From the NCBI GenBank assembly GCA_965230225.1, contig CBDDKM010000006.1:580772-644771 (forward strand): 64,000 nucleotides of DNA, read 5' to 3'. A model generated the notes under the pieces. The model was not told the origin of the DNA. It saw nothing but the letters and a program-made list of their open reading frames with translations, and searched no databases. This DNA comes from CALSMU01 sp965230225. GTDB taxonomy: Bacteria; Bacteroidota; Bacteroidia; Flavobacteriales_D; Parvicellaceae. Within the stretch, counting starts at the first letter, position 1; every line of letters starts with the position of its first letter. The translations under genes were made by a program, and so were the position numbers. Below, piece after piece: positions 46,156-55,597 of this stretch.

Positions 46156-46186
46156 AAAAAAGCACTTCGAAAGAAGTGCTTTTTTT
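46156..46186. terminator. Bidirectional terminator between clpB and the Nudix gene
   Basis: Perfect stem AGCACTTC/GAAGTGCT (46161-46168, 46173-46180), loop GAAA, flanked by A-run and T-run, so it can stop transcripts from both convergent genes. Confidence 0.9.
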
Positions 46187-46592
46187 ACATCAGTTTACAT
46201 AGTAATTGAATGATCGGAACATCGGCAGGAGTAACTTTAAACTGATCCTGATTTTCTGGTTTTACCCACTCAAACCGATCATGATCCTCCGATTCATCAA
46301 TTTCTTTATCTGTAGTAACAAAATAGGCGAATAGATTGATGGATTGCGAAGGATATTTAAACACGTTTAATGTGATGTGATCTCCTACCACCGCTTCAAC
46401 ACCAAAACTTCTTTTTAATTTTCTTTTTAAAGCTTCTTCAGGGGTTTCGCCTTCCAATATAACTCCTCCTGGTAACTCCCAATATCCCTCTAATACTTTC
46501 TTTGGCTTTCTCCTAACTAAAAGTATTTTTCCATTATTAATAATTACTGCCGCTGCAACATCTATAATATCATTGGCTCGCTTAGGGTTCAT
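46185..46592 (-). CDS. Nudix-fold protein with a degenerate catalytic box
   Basis: 135 residues in the Nudix fold (AAAVIINNGKILLVRRKPKK, YWELPGGVILEGETPEEALK) of MutT-like size. The canonical REUxEExGU helix is replaced: after GETPEEALK comes RKLKRSFGVE, so the glutamates that bind catalytic magnesium are Lys, Arg and Ser. It may be inactive as a hydrolase and serve as a nucleotide sensor, or use other ligands. The remainder of the fold is intact, so it is not a decaying pseudogene. Monocistronic, convergent with clpB. Confidence 0.78.
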   Translation of the reverse strand: MNPKRANDIIDVAAAVIINNGKILLVRRKPKKVLEGYWELPGGVILEGETPEEALKRKLKRSFGVEAVVGDHITLNVFKYPSQSINLFAYFVTTDKEIDESEDHDRFEWVKPENQDQFKVTPADVPIIQLLCKLM

Positions 46593-46893
46593 TGGTGTGG
46601 TGATTTAAATAGTAGTTTGGGTAGCCATAAAAAGTTCGCATGGAAATGTAAAAAGGTTTTCCCATTACACAAGGGGTTTAGCCCAAATCTGGGTAATTCC
46701 CCCCACAATTTGGGTGATATTACCCATAGGGTAAATCCGGTAGTTTCTGCAATAAATCCCCAACTCGCATTCATGGATATAATATACAGTAGTCGTAAGC
46801 TAAAACCCTCACTTCATCTAAAATCCACAACAATCTTTAACAATTAATGTTAAATTAAGGAATTGTAGACGATTGCTCACCACAGAACACACC
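46593..46893. other. Intergenic region with GGGTAA/TTACCC palindromes
   Basis: 300 bases with no convincing gene. It contains the inverted repeat TGGGTGATATTACCCA (46711-46726), followed by GGGTAA, and a preceding CTGGGTAA; possible operator for the gene at 46894 or a small repeat. Confidence 0.35.
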
Positions 46894-49800
46894 ATGAACA
46901 AAGTATTACTCTCTCTATTTCTTCTTGCGCCATATTCTCTGATTTCTCAAACACCTGGAGGAGTTTCTTCCAGTGTTAATATTTGGCTAAAAGCCAATTC
47001 CGGGACAACAGGCACAACAAACGTAACTCAATGGAACGATAACAGCGGTAACGGGTTTAATGCTACCGCCACTACTGGTCCTGAGCTTATTAGCAACGAC
47101 ATTAATTACAACCCAACCCTTTCATTTAATGGTAGTTCTGAATACATGCAAGTGGTTGGAGGGATTTTTGGAGGAGGAACCAAATCTCACATGTTTACTT
47201 ACATCGTAAACAAAACCACTAATGTACAGAACAGTTCCATTTTCTTTGAATCTCTTTCGGGAGGAGATCGATTTGGGAGCCATGTAACCTGGGGAAATTC
47301 TAATGTTTATTACGATTTGGGGACTTGTTGTGGAGCATCCAGAATTAATGTAAACTGGGGAACTTCTACCGGTAATTACCATATTTGGACGCTTGGCACA
47401 AGTACGTCCACCTCAACACCAGCTGGTAAGCGTAAAGCTATTTACAGAGACGGATTAAAGCTACAGGATAACAACAATAACGATACTGGAACTGGTGCAG
47501 GAAGTAACTTTTTTATTGGTTCGGGCAATGGAGTTAGCTCATTTCACTCTGGAGATATTGCAGAAATGATTGTTTTGGATGCTGTTCCAACGGCAACCGA
47601 ACAACAGCAGATTCATTCTTATTTAGCGGTTAAATACGGAATTGGATTAGATCAAAGTACAGCAACTGACTATTTAGCTTCCGATGCGTCTGTGATCTAC
47701 GCAGCAACTACTACTCACTCCTCTTACCTCAATGATATTGCTGGAATTGGTAGAGACGATAACAGTGCTCTAGATCAACAACAATCGATCAGTGCAAGTT
47801 CAGATGCCAGAGTAATCATGGATAAAGGAAGTGCTTTCTCTACTGATAAAGACTTTATTGTTTGGGGAAATGACGGTGGATCATTAACCACTACTACTAC
47901 CAACAGACACCCAAGTTATTTGTATTTGGTAGACAGAACCTGGAAAGTTGATGTTACCGGAACTCCTGGCTCAGTTACTTTAGATATTATTCTTGGAGGG
48001 GGAATTGCCAACTCTGGAAATGTAGCTGATTATGCCTTAGTTATTGATAACGCAGATAGTGATTTTAGTTCCGGAGCTACTTTGCACACAGCAGGAGGGA
48101 CAATTATAGGGGATACTTTAAGATATACTGGAGTTAATTTTACCGATGGAGATCACTTCACTTTAGCTACTGACTTAGTAACCGTAGCACCTGGTGGTGT
48201 TGGAAATAACGTATGGATGTGGTTAAAAGCAGATGCAGGAGTTACAGGCACAACTAATGTAACTGGATGGACGGATCAGGTAAACAGTTTTAGTGCAGCT
48301 GCTACTTCTGGGCCTGAAAAATTAGATGCAAGAGTTAATTACAACCCCTCGTTACAGTTCAATGGTTCTTCGGAAGAGATGAATGTGACCAATGGAATTT
48401 ACAATGGAGCAAACCAGCCAGACATGTTTGTTTATGTAATTAATAGCACGAATAACGTTCAGGGTAGTTCTGCCTTTAGAGAAAGTCTTTCCGGAGGAGA
48501 TCGCTTTGGAGTTCATTTAACCTGGAGCGATCAGGTTATCTATTATGATCATGGAACCTGCTGTGGATCGTCAAGAATTAATGTTAACTGGGGGGCAAAT
48601 ACAGATGAATTCCATTTGTACTCACTTGCTTCCAGTACCAGCACTTCTACTCCATCAGGAACCAGAAAAGCCATCTATAAAGACGGAACTTTATTGACTT
48701 CTAACAACAATAATGACTCTGGAACGGGGGCCAACAACGATTTCTATATTGGCTCTGCAGGCGGTAGCTCTTATCATGCCGGAGAAATAGCAGAATTTGC
48801 TGTTTACAACGGAATACCAACAGCTACAGAACATCAACAAATAGAAACTTATTTTGGGCTTAAATATGGCCTAACCCTTGGCCACGATTACATATCGCCT
48901 AGCGGAGCTACTTTGTGGGACGTAACAGCTAATGCAGCCTACACCAACGATATGGCAGGAATTGGAAGAGATGATGCTGCTGGATATGATCAAAGACAAT
49001 CCATCAGCTTAAACTTCGATGCCATTGTGACCATAGCCAATGGATCGGTTGCCAGTAGCAATCAAGCTAACACGAATAGCTTTGGATCCAATTCCTCTTA
49101 TTTAATATGGGGGAATGACAATGGTGCGATAGAAAATACCGGATCAACTGATTTACCAACTGGAATTAATGGTAGAATTGACAGATCGTGGAAGGTCGAA
49201 GAGTCCGGAACAATTGGTACAGTAAGAATTCAGTTTGACATGAGCAATGTACTTGGACCAACTGGAGCTGGCTCTAATGATTTACAATACGTTCGATTAC
49301 TAGTAGATTCTGATGGAACATTTGGAACCGGGGCGGTGGTAATTTCACCGGTATCTTACGACAATACTACCGATATTGTATCGTTTGATCATGATTTCGC
49401 AGACGGAAGATTCATCTTTTCCCTTGGAACCGTAAACATCCTTGGTGCTCCTCTACCAGTAGAATTATTAGAGTTTAATGCTGTTGCAAACGGAGATCAG
49501 GTTCAAATTAATTGGGCTACTGCAACTGAGATTAACAACGATTACTTTACCATTGAAAAGAGTAAAGATGGTAAAGTATGGGAAGAATTTATGAAGGTAA
49601 ATGGCGCTGGAAACAGTAGCCAAATGATTGAATATTTTGAAGTCGACTATAATCCATACAACGGAGTTTCCTACTATAGATTAAAACAAACAGATTTTGA
49701 TGGAACAGAAACCACAATGGGGCCGATAGCTGTGAAAATAGAAGAACAGCTCGTTGAGTTTCAGGTATACCCTAACCCATCGGAATCTTTAGAAGATGTA

Positions 49801-50010
49801 AACCTTAATTTAGAAGGAATGGAAGGAAAAGATGTTCTGATTGTTCTTAGAGACATTAAGGGCAATGAAGTATACTCTAAAGCTTTGGTAAATGAAAACA
49901 ATCATCAGGTGGTATTGAAGAAATCTGACTTAAACCTACCTCCTGGAACCTATTTGATCATGGCTACTAGTGCAGATCAGTTCAAATCCTCCAAATTAAT
50001 CATCAAATAG
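46894..50010 (+). CDS. T9SS cargo protein with two LamG-like modules
   Basis: I start at the ATG at 46894 (MNKVLLSLFLLAPYSLISQ, signal peptide) rather than seven codons earlier; 1038 residues. A ~412-residue unit occurs twice, from about 46954 and again from about 48190: each has a LamG/concanavalin-like part (FNGSSEYM, SLSGGDRFG, GTCCGASRINVNWG, HSYLAVKYGIGL) and a second part beginning with YLNDIAGIGRDD (DUF8202-like) and ending near the next unit. A fibronectin-like region (VELLEFNAVANGDQVQINWA) and a T9SS type A sorting domain (VYPNPSESL) close the protein. It should be secreted and attached to the cell surface; the ligand is unknown. Confidence 0.82.
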   Translation: MNKVLLSLFLLAPYSLISQTPGGVSSSVNIWLKANSGTTGTTNVTQWNDNSGNGFNATATTGPELISNDINYNPTLSFNGSSEYMQVVGGIFGGGTKSHMFTYIVNKTTNVQNSSIFFESLSGGDRFGSHVTWGNSNVYYDLGTCCGASRINVNWGTSTGNYHIWTLGTSTSTSTPAGKRKAIYRDGLKLQDNNNNDTGTGAGSNFFIGSGNGVSSFHSGDIAEMIVLDAVPTATEQQQIHSYLAVKYGIGLDQSTATDYLASDASVIYAATTTHSSYLNDIAGIGRDDNSALDQQQSISASSDARVIMDKGSAFSTDKDFIVWGNDGGSLTTTTTNRHPSYLYLVDRTWKVDVTGTPGSVTLDIILGGGIANSGNVADYALVIDNADSDFSSGATLHTAGGTIIGDTLRYTGVNFTDGDHFTLATDLVTVAPGGVGNNVWMWLKADAGVTGTTNVTGWTDQVNSFSAAATSGPEKLDARVNYNPSLQFNGSSEEMNVTNGIYNGANQPDMFVYVINSTNNVQGSSAFRESLSGGDRFGVHLTWSDQVIYYDHGTCCGSSRINVNWGANTDEFHLYSLASSTSTSTPSGTRKAIYKDGTLLTSNNNNDSGTGANNDFYIGSAGGSSYHAGEIAEFAVYNGIPTATEHQQIETYFGLKYGLTLGHDYISPSGATLWDVTANAAYTNDMAGIGRDDAAGYDQRQSISLNFDAIVTIANGSVASSNQANTNSFGSNSSYLIWGNDNGAIENTGSTDLPTGINGRIDRSWKVEESGTIGTVRIQFDMSNVLGPTGAGSNDLQYVRLLVDSDGTFGTGAVVISPVSYDNTTDIVSFDHDFADGRFIFSLGTVNILGAPLPVELLEFNAVANGDQVQINWATATEINNDYFTIEKSKDGKVWEEFMKVNGAGNSSQMIEYFEVDYNPYNGVSYYRLKQTDFDGTETTMGPIAVKIEEQLVEFQVYPNPSESLEDVNLNLEGMEGKDVLIVLRDIKGNEVYSKALVNENNHQVVLKKSDLNLPPGTYLIMATSADQFKSSKLIIK

Positions 50011-50166
50011 TTAAACTATTGACTCTCAATTAGTTTTGCGTTTTTCTCAATAACGAAAAATGAATAAATTGTTAATTAGTCGAATTTATTCGCCTATTCG
50101 TTTGTAATTTAATGTGGTTTTATCGACTTTCGCGGAAAATTAAAAATTACACCATAATCAATTACT

Positions 50167-51747
50167 ATGAGAAAAATTTTACTCCCTGCGTTAGTTGCGT
50201 TGGCAACTAGCACCACTGCATTGGGTCAAGTTTCATCGGATGACCCAATCTACCAAACGACACCATCTTCAACTACGCCTGTTACCTATACAGCGTTTGA
50301 AAATGCTAACCCATTACAACAAAAAGCACTTACCGGAAACGGAGCAGTTATTTGTGATTCCGGAGCGGTTACTTTAGTAGGAACCGGAGGTTACGGATAC
50401 ATGTGGTCTTCTGACGCTGTATTTAGTGACACTCTTGCCATTGACGATAGTTTAACAACTGGTATGTTATACGGAGATACTACTTATTACCTAAGTGCTT
50501 ACGAAGAGTCTAACATCATTGACTCTTTAATGCCGTTACCAGCTCACGGATCTAACTTTAGCGGAAACGTTAGAGGATACTACTTTACTGCACCGGTTGA
50601 TTTTGTAATTACAGGATTAAGAGCTCCAACTGAAGCAAGTACAGGAGCACAAAACGTTGCCATCATTAAATTTGACAACAACACTCCTCCTCCACTTTGG
50701 TCAACAACTACTAATGCTTTCCAAACATTAGGGTACTGGAGCAACTACACTGCTACGGATACTATTCCTACGAACATTGTAGTACTAGCCGGTGAGGTTA
50801 TCGGAATTTACGGAAATAGAGATGATATTAACTCTTATGCCGGAGCTCCTTATACCACAACCATTGCTGGTAACAACGTTACTCTAACAAGAACAGGAAT
50901 GCAATACCCACTTAGCTCAACTGCAATGCAAGATGTATTTTCTGAGACAGGAGGAAGCATTTCCAGAGTTGAAATGATCTACAGCACAATTGAATCAGAC
51001 ACTATTCCGGTTTCTGTTCAGCACGCTCAGTCGACTACTAACGCAGTTTCTGCTACTGTTTGTGCCGGAGATAGCTTAATGGTAAATGGAAGCTACTACG
51101 CTAACGACTCGATCATTGTAGATACATTATTTACAACAATGGGATGTGATAGTATTGTTACCACTACTCTTTCTGTTCTTGCAATTGGAAGTGGAACGGA
51201 TGCAGTTTCTATTTGTCAGGGAGACCAGGCATTAATTAACGGAAACTATTATACTACAGCTGGAATCATCGTTGATACTTTAACAGGAGTTAACGGATGT
51301 GACAGTATTGTTTCTACAACTCTTACTGTATTATCTTTAGGAAGTGCTACTGACTCTTTAGAAATCTGCATGGGTGATAGTGCTCTTATTAATGGAAACT
51401 ACTATACTACTGCAGGTGTTATTGTCGATACTTTAGTTGGACCTAACGGATGCGATAGTATCGTAACAACTAATTTATCTGTAAAAGATTGTACTAGCAT
51501 TACTGAATACACTAGCGGACTTGCAGAAGTATTCCCTAACCCGGTAAACAACGTACTTAACATTTCCTTTAAAGGAACTGGTATTGGAGAAATCAGAATT
51601 ACTGATGCTCTAGGAAAAGTACTTGTTAACTACAATGGAGTTTCTGGAACTAAACAAGTTGACATGAGTCAATACTCTGCAGGAGTATACTATGTTCTTG
51701 TTAGCCAGGATGGAAAAAGCCACTCATACAAAGTGATTAAAAAATAG
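50167..51747 (+). CDS. T9SS cargo protein with cysteine-containing tandem repeats
   Basis: 526 residues with signal peptide (MRKILLPALVALATSTTALG). Residues ~130-275 form a jelly-roll-like region (YYFTAPVDFVITGLRAP). Then three ~47-residue repeats of the form CxGDxxxxNGxYYxxxxIIVDTL..GCDSIVTT (residues ~295-440), each with two Cys; then a type A sorting domain from VFPNPVNNVLNISF. The GCDSIV repeat is widespread in Bacteroidota secreted proteins. Surface or extracellular, role unknown. Its codon use (many GGA, ACT, CTT) looks that of a highly expressed gene; ends in a strong terminator. Confidence 0.82.
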   Translation: MRKILLPALVALATSTTALGQVSSDDPIYQTTPSSTTPVTYTAFENANPLQQKALTGNGAVICDSGAVTLVGTGGYGYMWSSDAVFSDTLAIDDSLTTGMLYGDTTYYLSAYEESNIIDSLMPLPAHGSNFSGNVRGYYFTAPVDFVITGLRAPTEASTGAQNVAIIKFDNNTPPPLWSTTTNAFQTLGYWSNYTATDTIPTNIVVLAGEVIGIYGNRDDINSYAGAPYTTTIAGNNVTLTRTGMQYPLSSTAMQDVFSETGGSISRVEMIYSTIESDTIPVSVQHAQSTTNAVSATVCAGDSLMVNGSYYANDSIIVDTLFTTMGCDSIVTTTLSVLAIGSGTDAVSICQGDQALINGNYYTTAGIIVDTLTGVNGCDSIVSTTLTVLSLGSATDSLEICMGDSALINGNYYTTAGVIVDTLVGPNGCDSIVTTNLSVKDCTSITEYTSGLAEVFPNPVNNVLNISFKGTGIGEIRITDALGKVLVNYNGVSGTKQVDMSQYSAGVYYVLVSQDGKSHSYKVIKK

Positions 51748-51769
51748 ATTGATTACTTGAACAAATATA

Positions 51770-51798
51770 AAAGGTGGCTTTATCAGCTACCTTTTTTT
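51770..51798 (+). terminator. Terminator after the T9SS gene at 50167
   Basis: 10-bp stem with one G-T pair (51770-51779 with 51785-51794, loop TTATC), followed by a T-run; the minus-strand phosphoesterase gene also ends here, so it may act both ways. Confidence 0.8.
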
Positions 51799-52609
51799 AT
51801 ACCTCAAATACCGCAACTTCTGCTCTTGAAAAAAACCTCATAGGCACAATACTCGTTCCTATTCCTTTCGACACATATAAAGGAGGACTCTGATCTTTAT
51901 ACCATCCTTTTAAGTATTCACCGCTTCCAACAGGCCTAAATGGAGCCCAACCGAACAGGGTTATTTGGCCACCATGAGTATGACCTGACAGTATCAAATC
52001 AATATCTAATTCGCCTTTCTCCCTAACGATGTAATCTCGATGCTCAGGACAATGAGTCATAACAATCACTGTATCCTCTGACTCTAAGTTATTTGCAGCC
52101 ATCCTGAAATCAGCCTTCCCTCCTACCAAATCATCCACTCCAATAATAGATATTTCTCGATCTCTGATTTTTAATGATCGATTATGATTTACCATTAACA
52201 AACAATTGTGCTTGTGGTACACCTTATCCAACTCTTTTAAGTCTATATATCCCCAATATTCCCAGTTTCCAGGTATGGCATACTTTACTATAGAATGATC
52301 GATTAACCCCAGAAACTTATCTAAAACTTCCAAATGATCTCTACTATCTATGGCATCTCCAGTGATTAATATAATATCGGGCTGAATTTCGTTTATTTTA
52401 TCAGCAATACCTTCATGCACATATCTAACTTTTTTTAAGTGTAAATCAGATAGCTGTACAATTTTGATTTTCGCCCCTTTGTCCTTCGAAACATCAAAAT
52501 AATTCCAATCAATGATGAATTTCTCAAACCAGAACATATCGAGTACTACCAATCCAAATGAAGCTAATAACCCTCTTTTTATAAATTTCCTTCTCGTAGT
52601 TTTATCCAT
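51797..52609 (-). CDS. Calcineurin-like metallophosphoesterase
   Basis: 270 residues. Metal motifs in order: QLSDLHLKK (DxH), ITGDAIDS (GD), PGNWEYWG (GNxE), VMTHCPEH (H) and LSGHTHGGQI (GHTH). The N-terminus TTRRKFIKRGLLASFGLVVL resembles a Tat signal, suggesting export across the inner membrane after folding, as in YkuE and YaeI (UDP-2,3-diacylglucosamine pyrophosphatase-like) relatives. The substrate is unknown. One base separates it from the upstream hydroxylase gene, so they are co-transcribed. Confidence 0.85.
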   Translation of the reverse strand: MDKTTRRKFIKRGLLASFGLVVLDMFWFEKFIIDWNYFDVSKDKGAKIKIVQLSDLHLKKVRYVHEGIADKINEIQPDIILITGDAIDSRDHLEVLDKFLGLIDHSIVKYAIPGNWEYWGYIDLKELDKVYHKHNCLLMVNHNRSLKIRDREISIIGVDDLVGGKADFRMAANNLESEDTVIVMTHCPEHRDYIVREKGELDIDLILSGHTHGGQITLFGWAPFRPVGSGEYLKGWYKDQSPPLYVSKGIGTSIVPMRFFSRAEVAVFEV

Positions 52610-52610
52610 C

Positions 52611-53324
52611 CTACAACGATGCTTTTAATTGTTTAATCATTTCATTTGCAGAGTCAGTATTGTGGTGTTTCAATTGCTCTATGACCTGCAATGTAAGTTC
52701 TTTAGACATGGCTGGAGGTGTATTTTCTTTCTCAAAATCATAACCAACTTCCCTAAACAGCTCATCGCTCCATTCATTTCTCACCATATCTATTACCAAA
52801 TGGATTCTATCCTCATTGCTTCGATTGTGTACTCTATGAGGGCTGTTAAAATTTCCGTACCAACACTCTCCTGGTTTCATTTCTACTCTTTGATTGTCGA
52901 TATAGAAAAACACTTCTTCGTTGGTTTGAACTGGCACATGTATTCGCATGTATCCATCTTCGTACCCCATATTGAGGTCTTTATGCTCCAATATTTCACT
53001 ACCTGCTGTTAAGTTTAAAATTCTAACAGACTGTTTCTCGCACAAAAAAGAATCTACAATTTCCTTGAGATAGGTACAATTGCTCAATACTTCTGTATCC
53101 AAATACACATCTTCACTATTAATTCCAGGAAGAATGTTATCCAGGCTTCCTTGTAATGACCTTAGATTAATAGCTCCCCAGCTCCCTTCATACCCATCTT
53201 TATTAAAGTGGCCTTTGTACCCGGTCGATACAGCAACCTTTAAATCATTATAAAGTTTATCTACATCAAACTTAAAAGGTAGTTTTAAAAAAGGATTACC
53301 AGAATAATAACGGGGCTTGTTCAT
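52611..53324 (-). CDS. Aspartyl/asparaginyl beta-hydroxylase-like dioxygenase
   Basis: I start at the ATG at 53324 (MNKPRYYSGNPFLKLP), giving 237 residues. The Fe(II)/2-oxoglutarate core reads EHKDLNMGYEDGYMRIHVP (HxD) and NSPHRVHNRS (distal His) with an Arg downstream (DRIHLVID). The family hydroxylates Asp or Asn; a free amino acid, peptide or protein substrate cannot be decided. Cytoplasmic. Followed by the phosphoesterase gene. Confidence 0.82.
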   Translation of the reverse strand: MNKPRYYSGNPFLKLPFKFDVDKLYNDLKVAVSTGYKGHFNKDGYEGSWGAINLRSLQGSLDNILPGINSEDVYLDTEVLSNCTYLKEIVDSFLCEKQSVRILNLTAGSEILEHKDLNMGYEDGYMRIHVPVQTNEEVFFYIDNQRVEMKPGECWYGNFNSPHRVHNRSNEDRIHLVIDMVRNEWSDELFREVGYDFEKENTPPAMSKELTLQVIEQLKHHNTDSANEMIKQLKASL

Positions 53325-53342
53325 ACCAATAAAGGTAAACAA

Positions 53343-53847
53343 TCTTAAGGTTTCGCATCTCTTACTCTCTCAAATTGAGAAATTTTCTCTAATAATTAGA
53401 GGTTTGAAACCTCAACTACTTAATTAATCCCTTGATTTTCAGTAAAAATTGGGATTTGGCCTTTGATTTGCCATACTTTAACCGATTTGATCAACACCAT
53501 ATATACGGAAGAGATTGAATAAGGGCTTTCTCTTCTATTCATATTGCTGTTGCCAGGGCATAATTGTCGTTTTGAGCACAATAAAATAAGTTCAATTGAT
53601 CGACACTTAACTACGAACAAAGGACAATTTACCCCTCGCTTTTTTTTAATTTGTGATGAAAGCACGAGAGCTATCTTGTGCTTTTTTTATTCTGTATTTT
53701 AACTATCTGTCAAAATATACCCAGCATGGTGATTCGATAATAGAGTTTAACATAGGGGTTATTTTTTTGATGAACTCTAATTTAACAAGCCTACTCAGGA
53801 AACTCAAGAGGCAATTAGGTTTCGGCAAGAATGAGTTACGGAAGGTC
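53343..53847. other. 500-base region with an orphan plus-strand terminator
   Basis: No credible protein. It holds an 11-bp hairpin terminator on the plus strand (listed separately) although no plus-strand gene precedes it, so a small RNA could be encoded between about 53350 and 53690. Confidence 0.4.
53659..53688 (+). terminator. Orphan rho-independent terminator
   Basis: Stem AAAGCACGAGA (53659-53669) with TCTTGTGCTTT (53674-53684), one G-T pair, loop GCTA, followed by TTTT. The only upstream plus-strand signal is non-coding. Confidence 0.65.
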
Positions 53848-54642
53848 CTAAAATGAAATAAACAGGAAAGCTTCTAAATACCCCCAGTTAAAATCGAAGT
53901 GATGATCGGTTAGGTTTTTCCATCGGAAATCGGCATTGTAATCTAAATCAGACAAGCCAACAGAATTAAGGCTATAATTACCTACCTGATAAGCAACACG
54001 AGGAGAGTATTGTAGCGCTCCTCCTAACCAATTGTTAATGTAAAACTCACATCCTACAACAGGAGCCACTCCAAAGGTCCAGTATCGGTTAATGGTATGA
54101 TCCACTACTCTATCAAATGGTAATGCAGGATACAATACAGTATCCGTTTCCACTACAAAGTATTCAGTATTAGTATAATCTATAATTTGTTCTTTGGAAG
54201 CTCCAAGAATCAAATCTACTCCTGCATAGATATTTGTATGACTCCCCAACCAGTTTTTCTCAACTCCTATACGGACATTCAAATTCTCATTATACTGTCC
54301 TAAATACCTATCGCGAAGTACAACTGTATCTCCTATTAAATGAGCCGGAACACCTCCATCATAATGCTCTCTGTAAATTCCATCATGATCTCGGTAGTTT
54401 TCCATTTCCAACCCTAAACGCAAAGAAAGGTTATCTCCTCTCCTTTTATAGCTTAATATCACTTTAGGATCTGCTTCCATGTGATCTGCCAGATTTACAT
54501 AGAACGGTGAAAAACCAACGGCCAGCCAGTTTTTCTTTAAGGATAAGGCAGTATCCTTTTTCACAGAAACACTATCCGTCTGAGCATTAACTGCTAATAT
54601 TGAAAATAGACAACTAAAGAATAATACAACCGCTTTCTTCAT
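53848..54642 (-). CDS. Outer-membrane-like protein of the paralogous family (copy 2)
   Basis: 264 residues with signal peptide (MKKAVVLFFSCLFSILAVNA). Landmarks of the family are VILSYKRRGDNLSLRLGL, VRIGVEKNWLG, GVDLILGAS, YWTFGVAPVVGCEFYI and the end YLEAFLFISF. Alternating strands and a final Phe suggest an 8-10 strand barrel. Not one I can name. It closes a run of three paralogues on the minus strand. Confidence 0.6.
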   Translation of the reverse strand: MKKAVVLFFSCLFSILAVNAQTDSVSVKKDTALSLKKNWLAVGFSPFYVNLADHMEADPKVILSYKRRGDNLSLRLGLEMENYRDHDGIYREHYDGGVPAHLIGDTVVLRDRYLGQYNENLNVRIGVEKNWLGSHTNIYAGVDLILGASKEQIIDYTNTEYFVVETDTVLYPALPFDRVVDHTINRYWTFGVAPVVGCEFYINNWLGGALQYSPRVAYQVGNYSLNSVGLSDLDYNADFRWKNLTDHHFDFNWGYLEAFLFISF

Positions 54643-54694
54643 CCCTTTTTATTTACAGGACGAAGGTAAGGAATCCTATTATTTATGAAGTAGA

Positions 54695-55480
54695 TTAAAA
54701 GGTGAAGTTGACAAAAAGATCGAAGAATCTATTTTGCAATTGAGAATACAGTGGATCCAGGTTGTTTCGACTGTAACTATAACCTGATCCGTCGTGTTCA
54801 TCAGACCACATTAACTCACCATTCGAATAGCGTTGATCAATCGTTTTGTTGTACTTATACCACAAAGCCTGGAATCGATAAACCATCCACAGAGAAAAAT
54901 GTTCACTCAATTCTCTCTCTACTCCAGCAGAAAGATTAAAACCAATGTGGTGATTATAATTTTTACTACTCATCAAATCGATCTTGTTGACCTCGTCTAT
55001 GGTCACATTAAATTGATCCTTAATTGTTTCATTATAATGACTGGAATAGCTACTAATTCTATAGCCCAATCCGGCAACTCCATTCGCTCCCAACTGAAAA
55101 TCCCATTTAGATACGTTCCAGTTTTTCTCAATTCCCAGAAATAGTTGATTATCTCTTACAAAATCTTCATAAGACCTTTGATGAGTGACAGAGCTACTCA
55201 TCCAATAATTCCCATTAATATCTTGCGAATAAACTGGAAAAAATTCTCTTTCATTACTGGATGTTCGAAGACTAGTTGTTCTGAAACCAGCACGCAAATT
55301 CCACTTACCTAATCGCTTGTATTGTAAAGAAAAGTCAGGTTGATCCAACTTATTATCCATGAGGTAATCCACTCCGGAAATAACATTAACTCCAACTTGA
55401 TGTTTGGATTGTGCATTAAGATTAACGGATAAAATGATAGCGGCTGTTGCCAGCCCAATTGATTTGATATAATTCTTCAT
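54695..55480 (-). CDS. Outer-membrane-like protein of the paralogous family (copy 3)
   Basis: I start at the ATG at 55480 (MKNYIKSIGLATAAIILSVN), seven codons inside the longer frame, because the signal peptide begins there and because the next copy starts identically with MKNYIKSIGL. 261 residues; shares SKHQVGVNVISGVDYL, LQYKRLGKWNLRAG, KNWNVSKWDFQLGAN and the end FFDLFVNFTF with copy 4. Very recent duplicate of its neighbour. Confidence 0.62.
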   Translation of the reverse strand: MKNYIKSIGLATAAIILSVNLNAQSKHQVGVNVISGVDYLMDNKLDQPDFSLQYKRLGKWNLRAGFRTTSLRTSSNEREFFPVYSQDINGNYWMSSSVTHQRSYEDFVRDNQLFLGIEKNWNVSKWDFQLGANGVAGLGYRISSYSSHYNETIKDQFNVTIDEVNKIDLMSSKNYNHHIGFNLSAGVERELSEHFSLWMVYRFQALWYKYNKTIDQRYSNGELMWSDEHDGSGYSYSRNNLDPLYSQLQNRFFDLFVNFTF

Positions 55481-55597
55481 AGGGGTACTATTTTTCTTCA
55501 AATGTATTTGCAGAACAACGTTTGAACAACTATGATTTAGTTAACGGCAATGGTTAGTTATGGAATAGTAAATTATACTTATTACCTGAAAAGTTTA

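Noticed and set aside
53653..53856. 67-residue plus-strand frame
   Set aside because: It starts inside the orphan terminator hairpin, has no similarity or domain and lies opposite the start of noncoding sequence; almost certainly chance.
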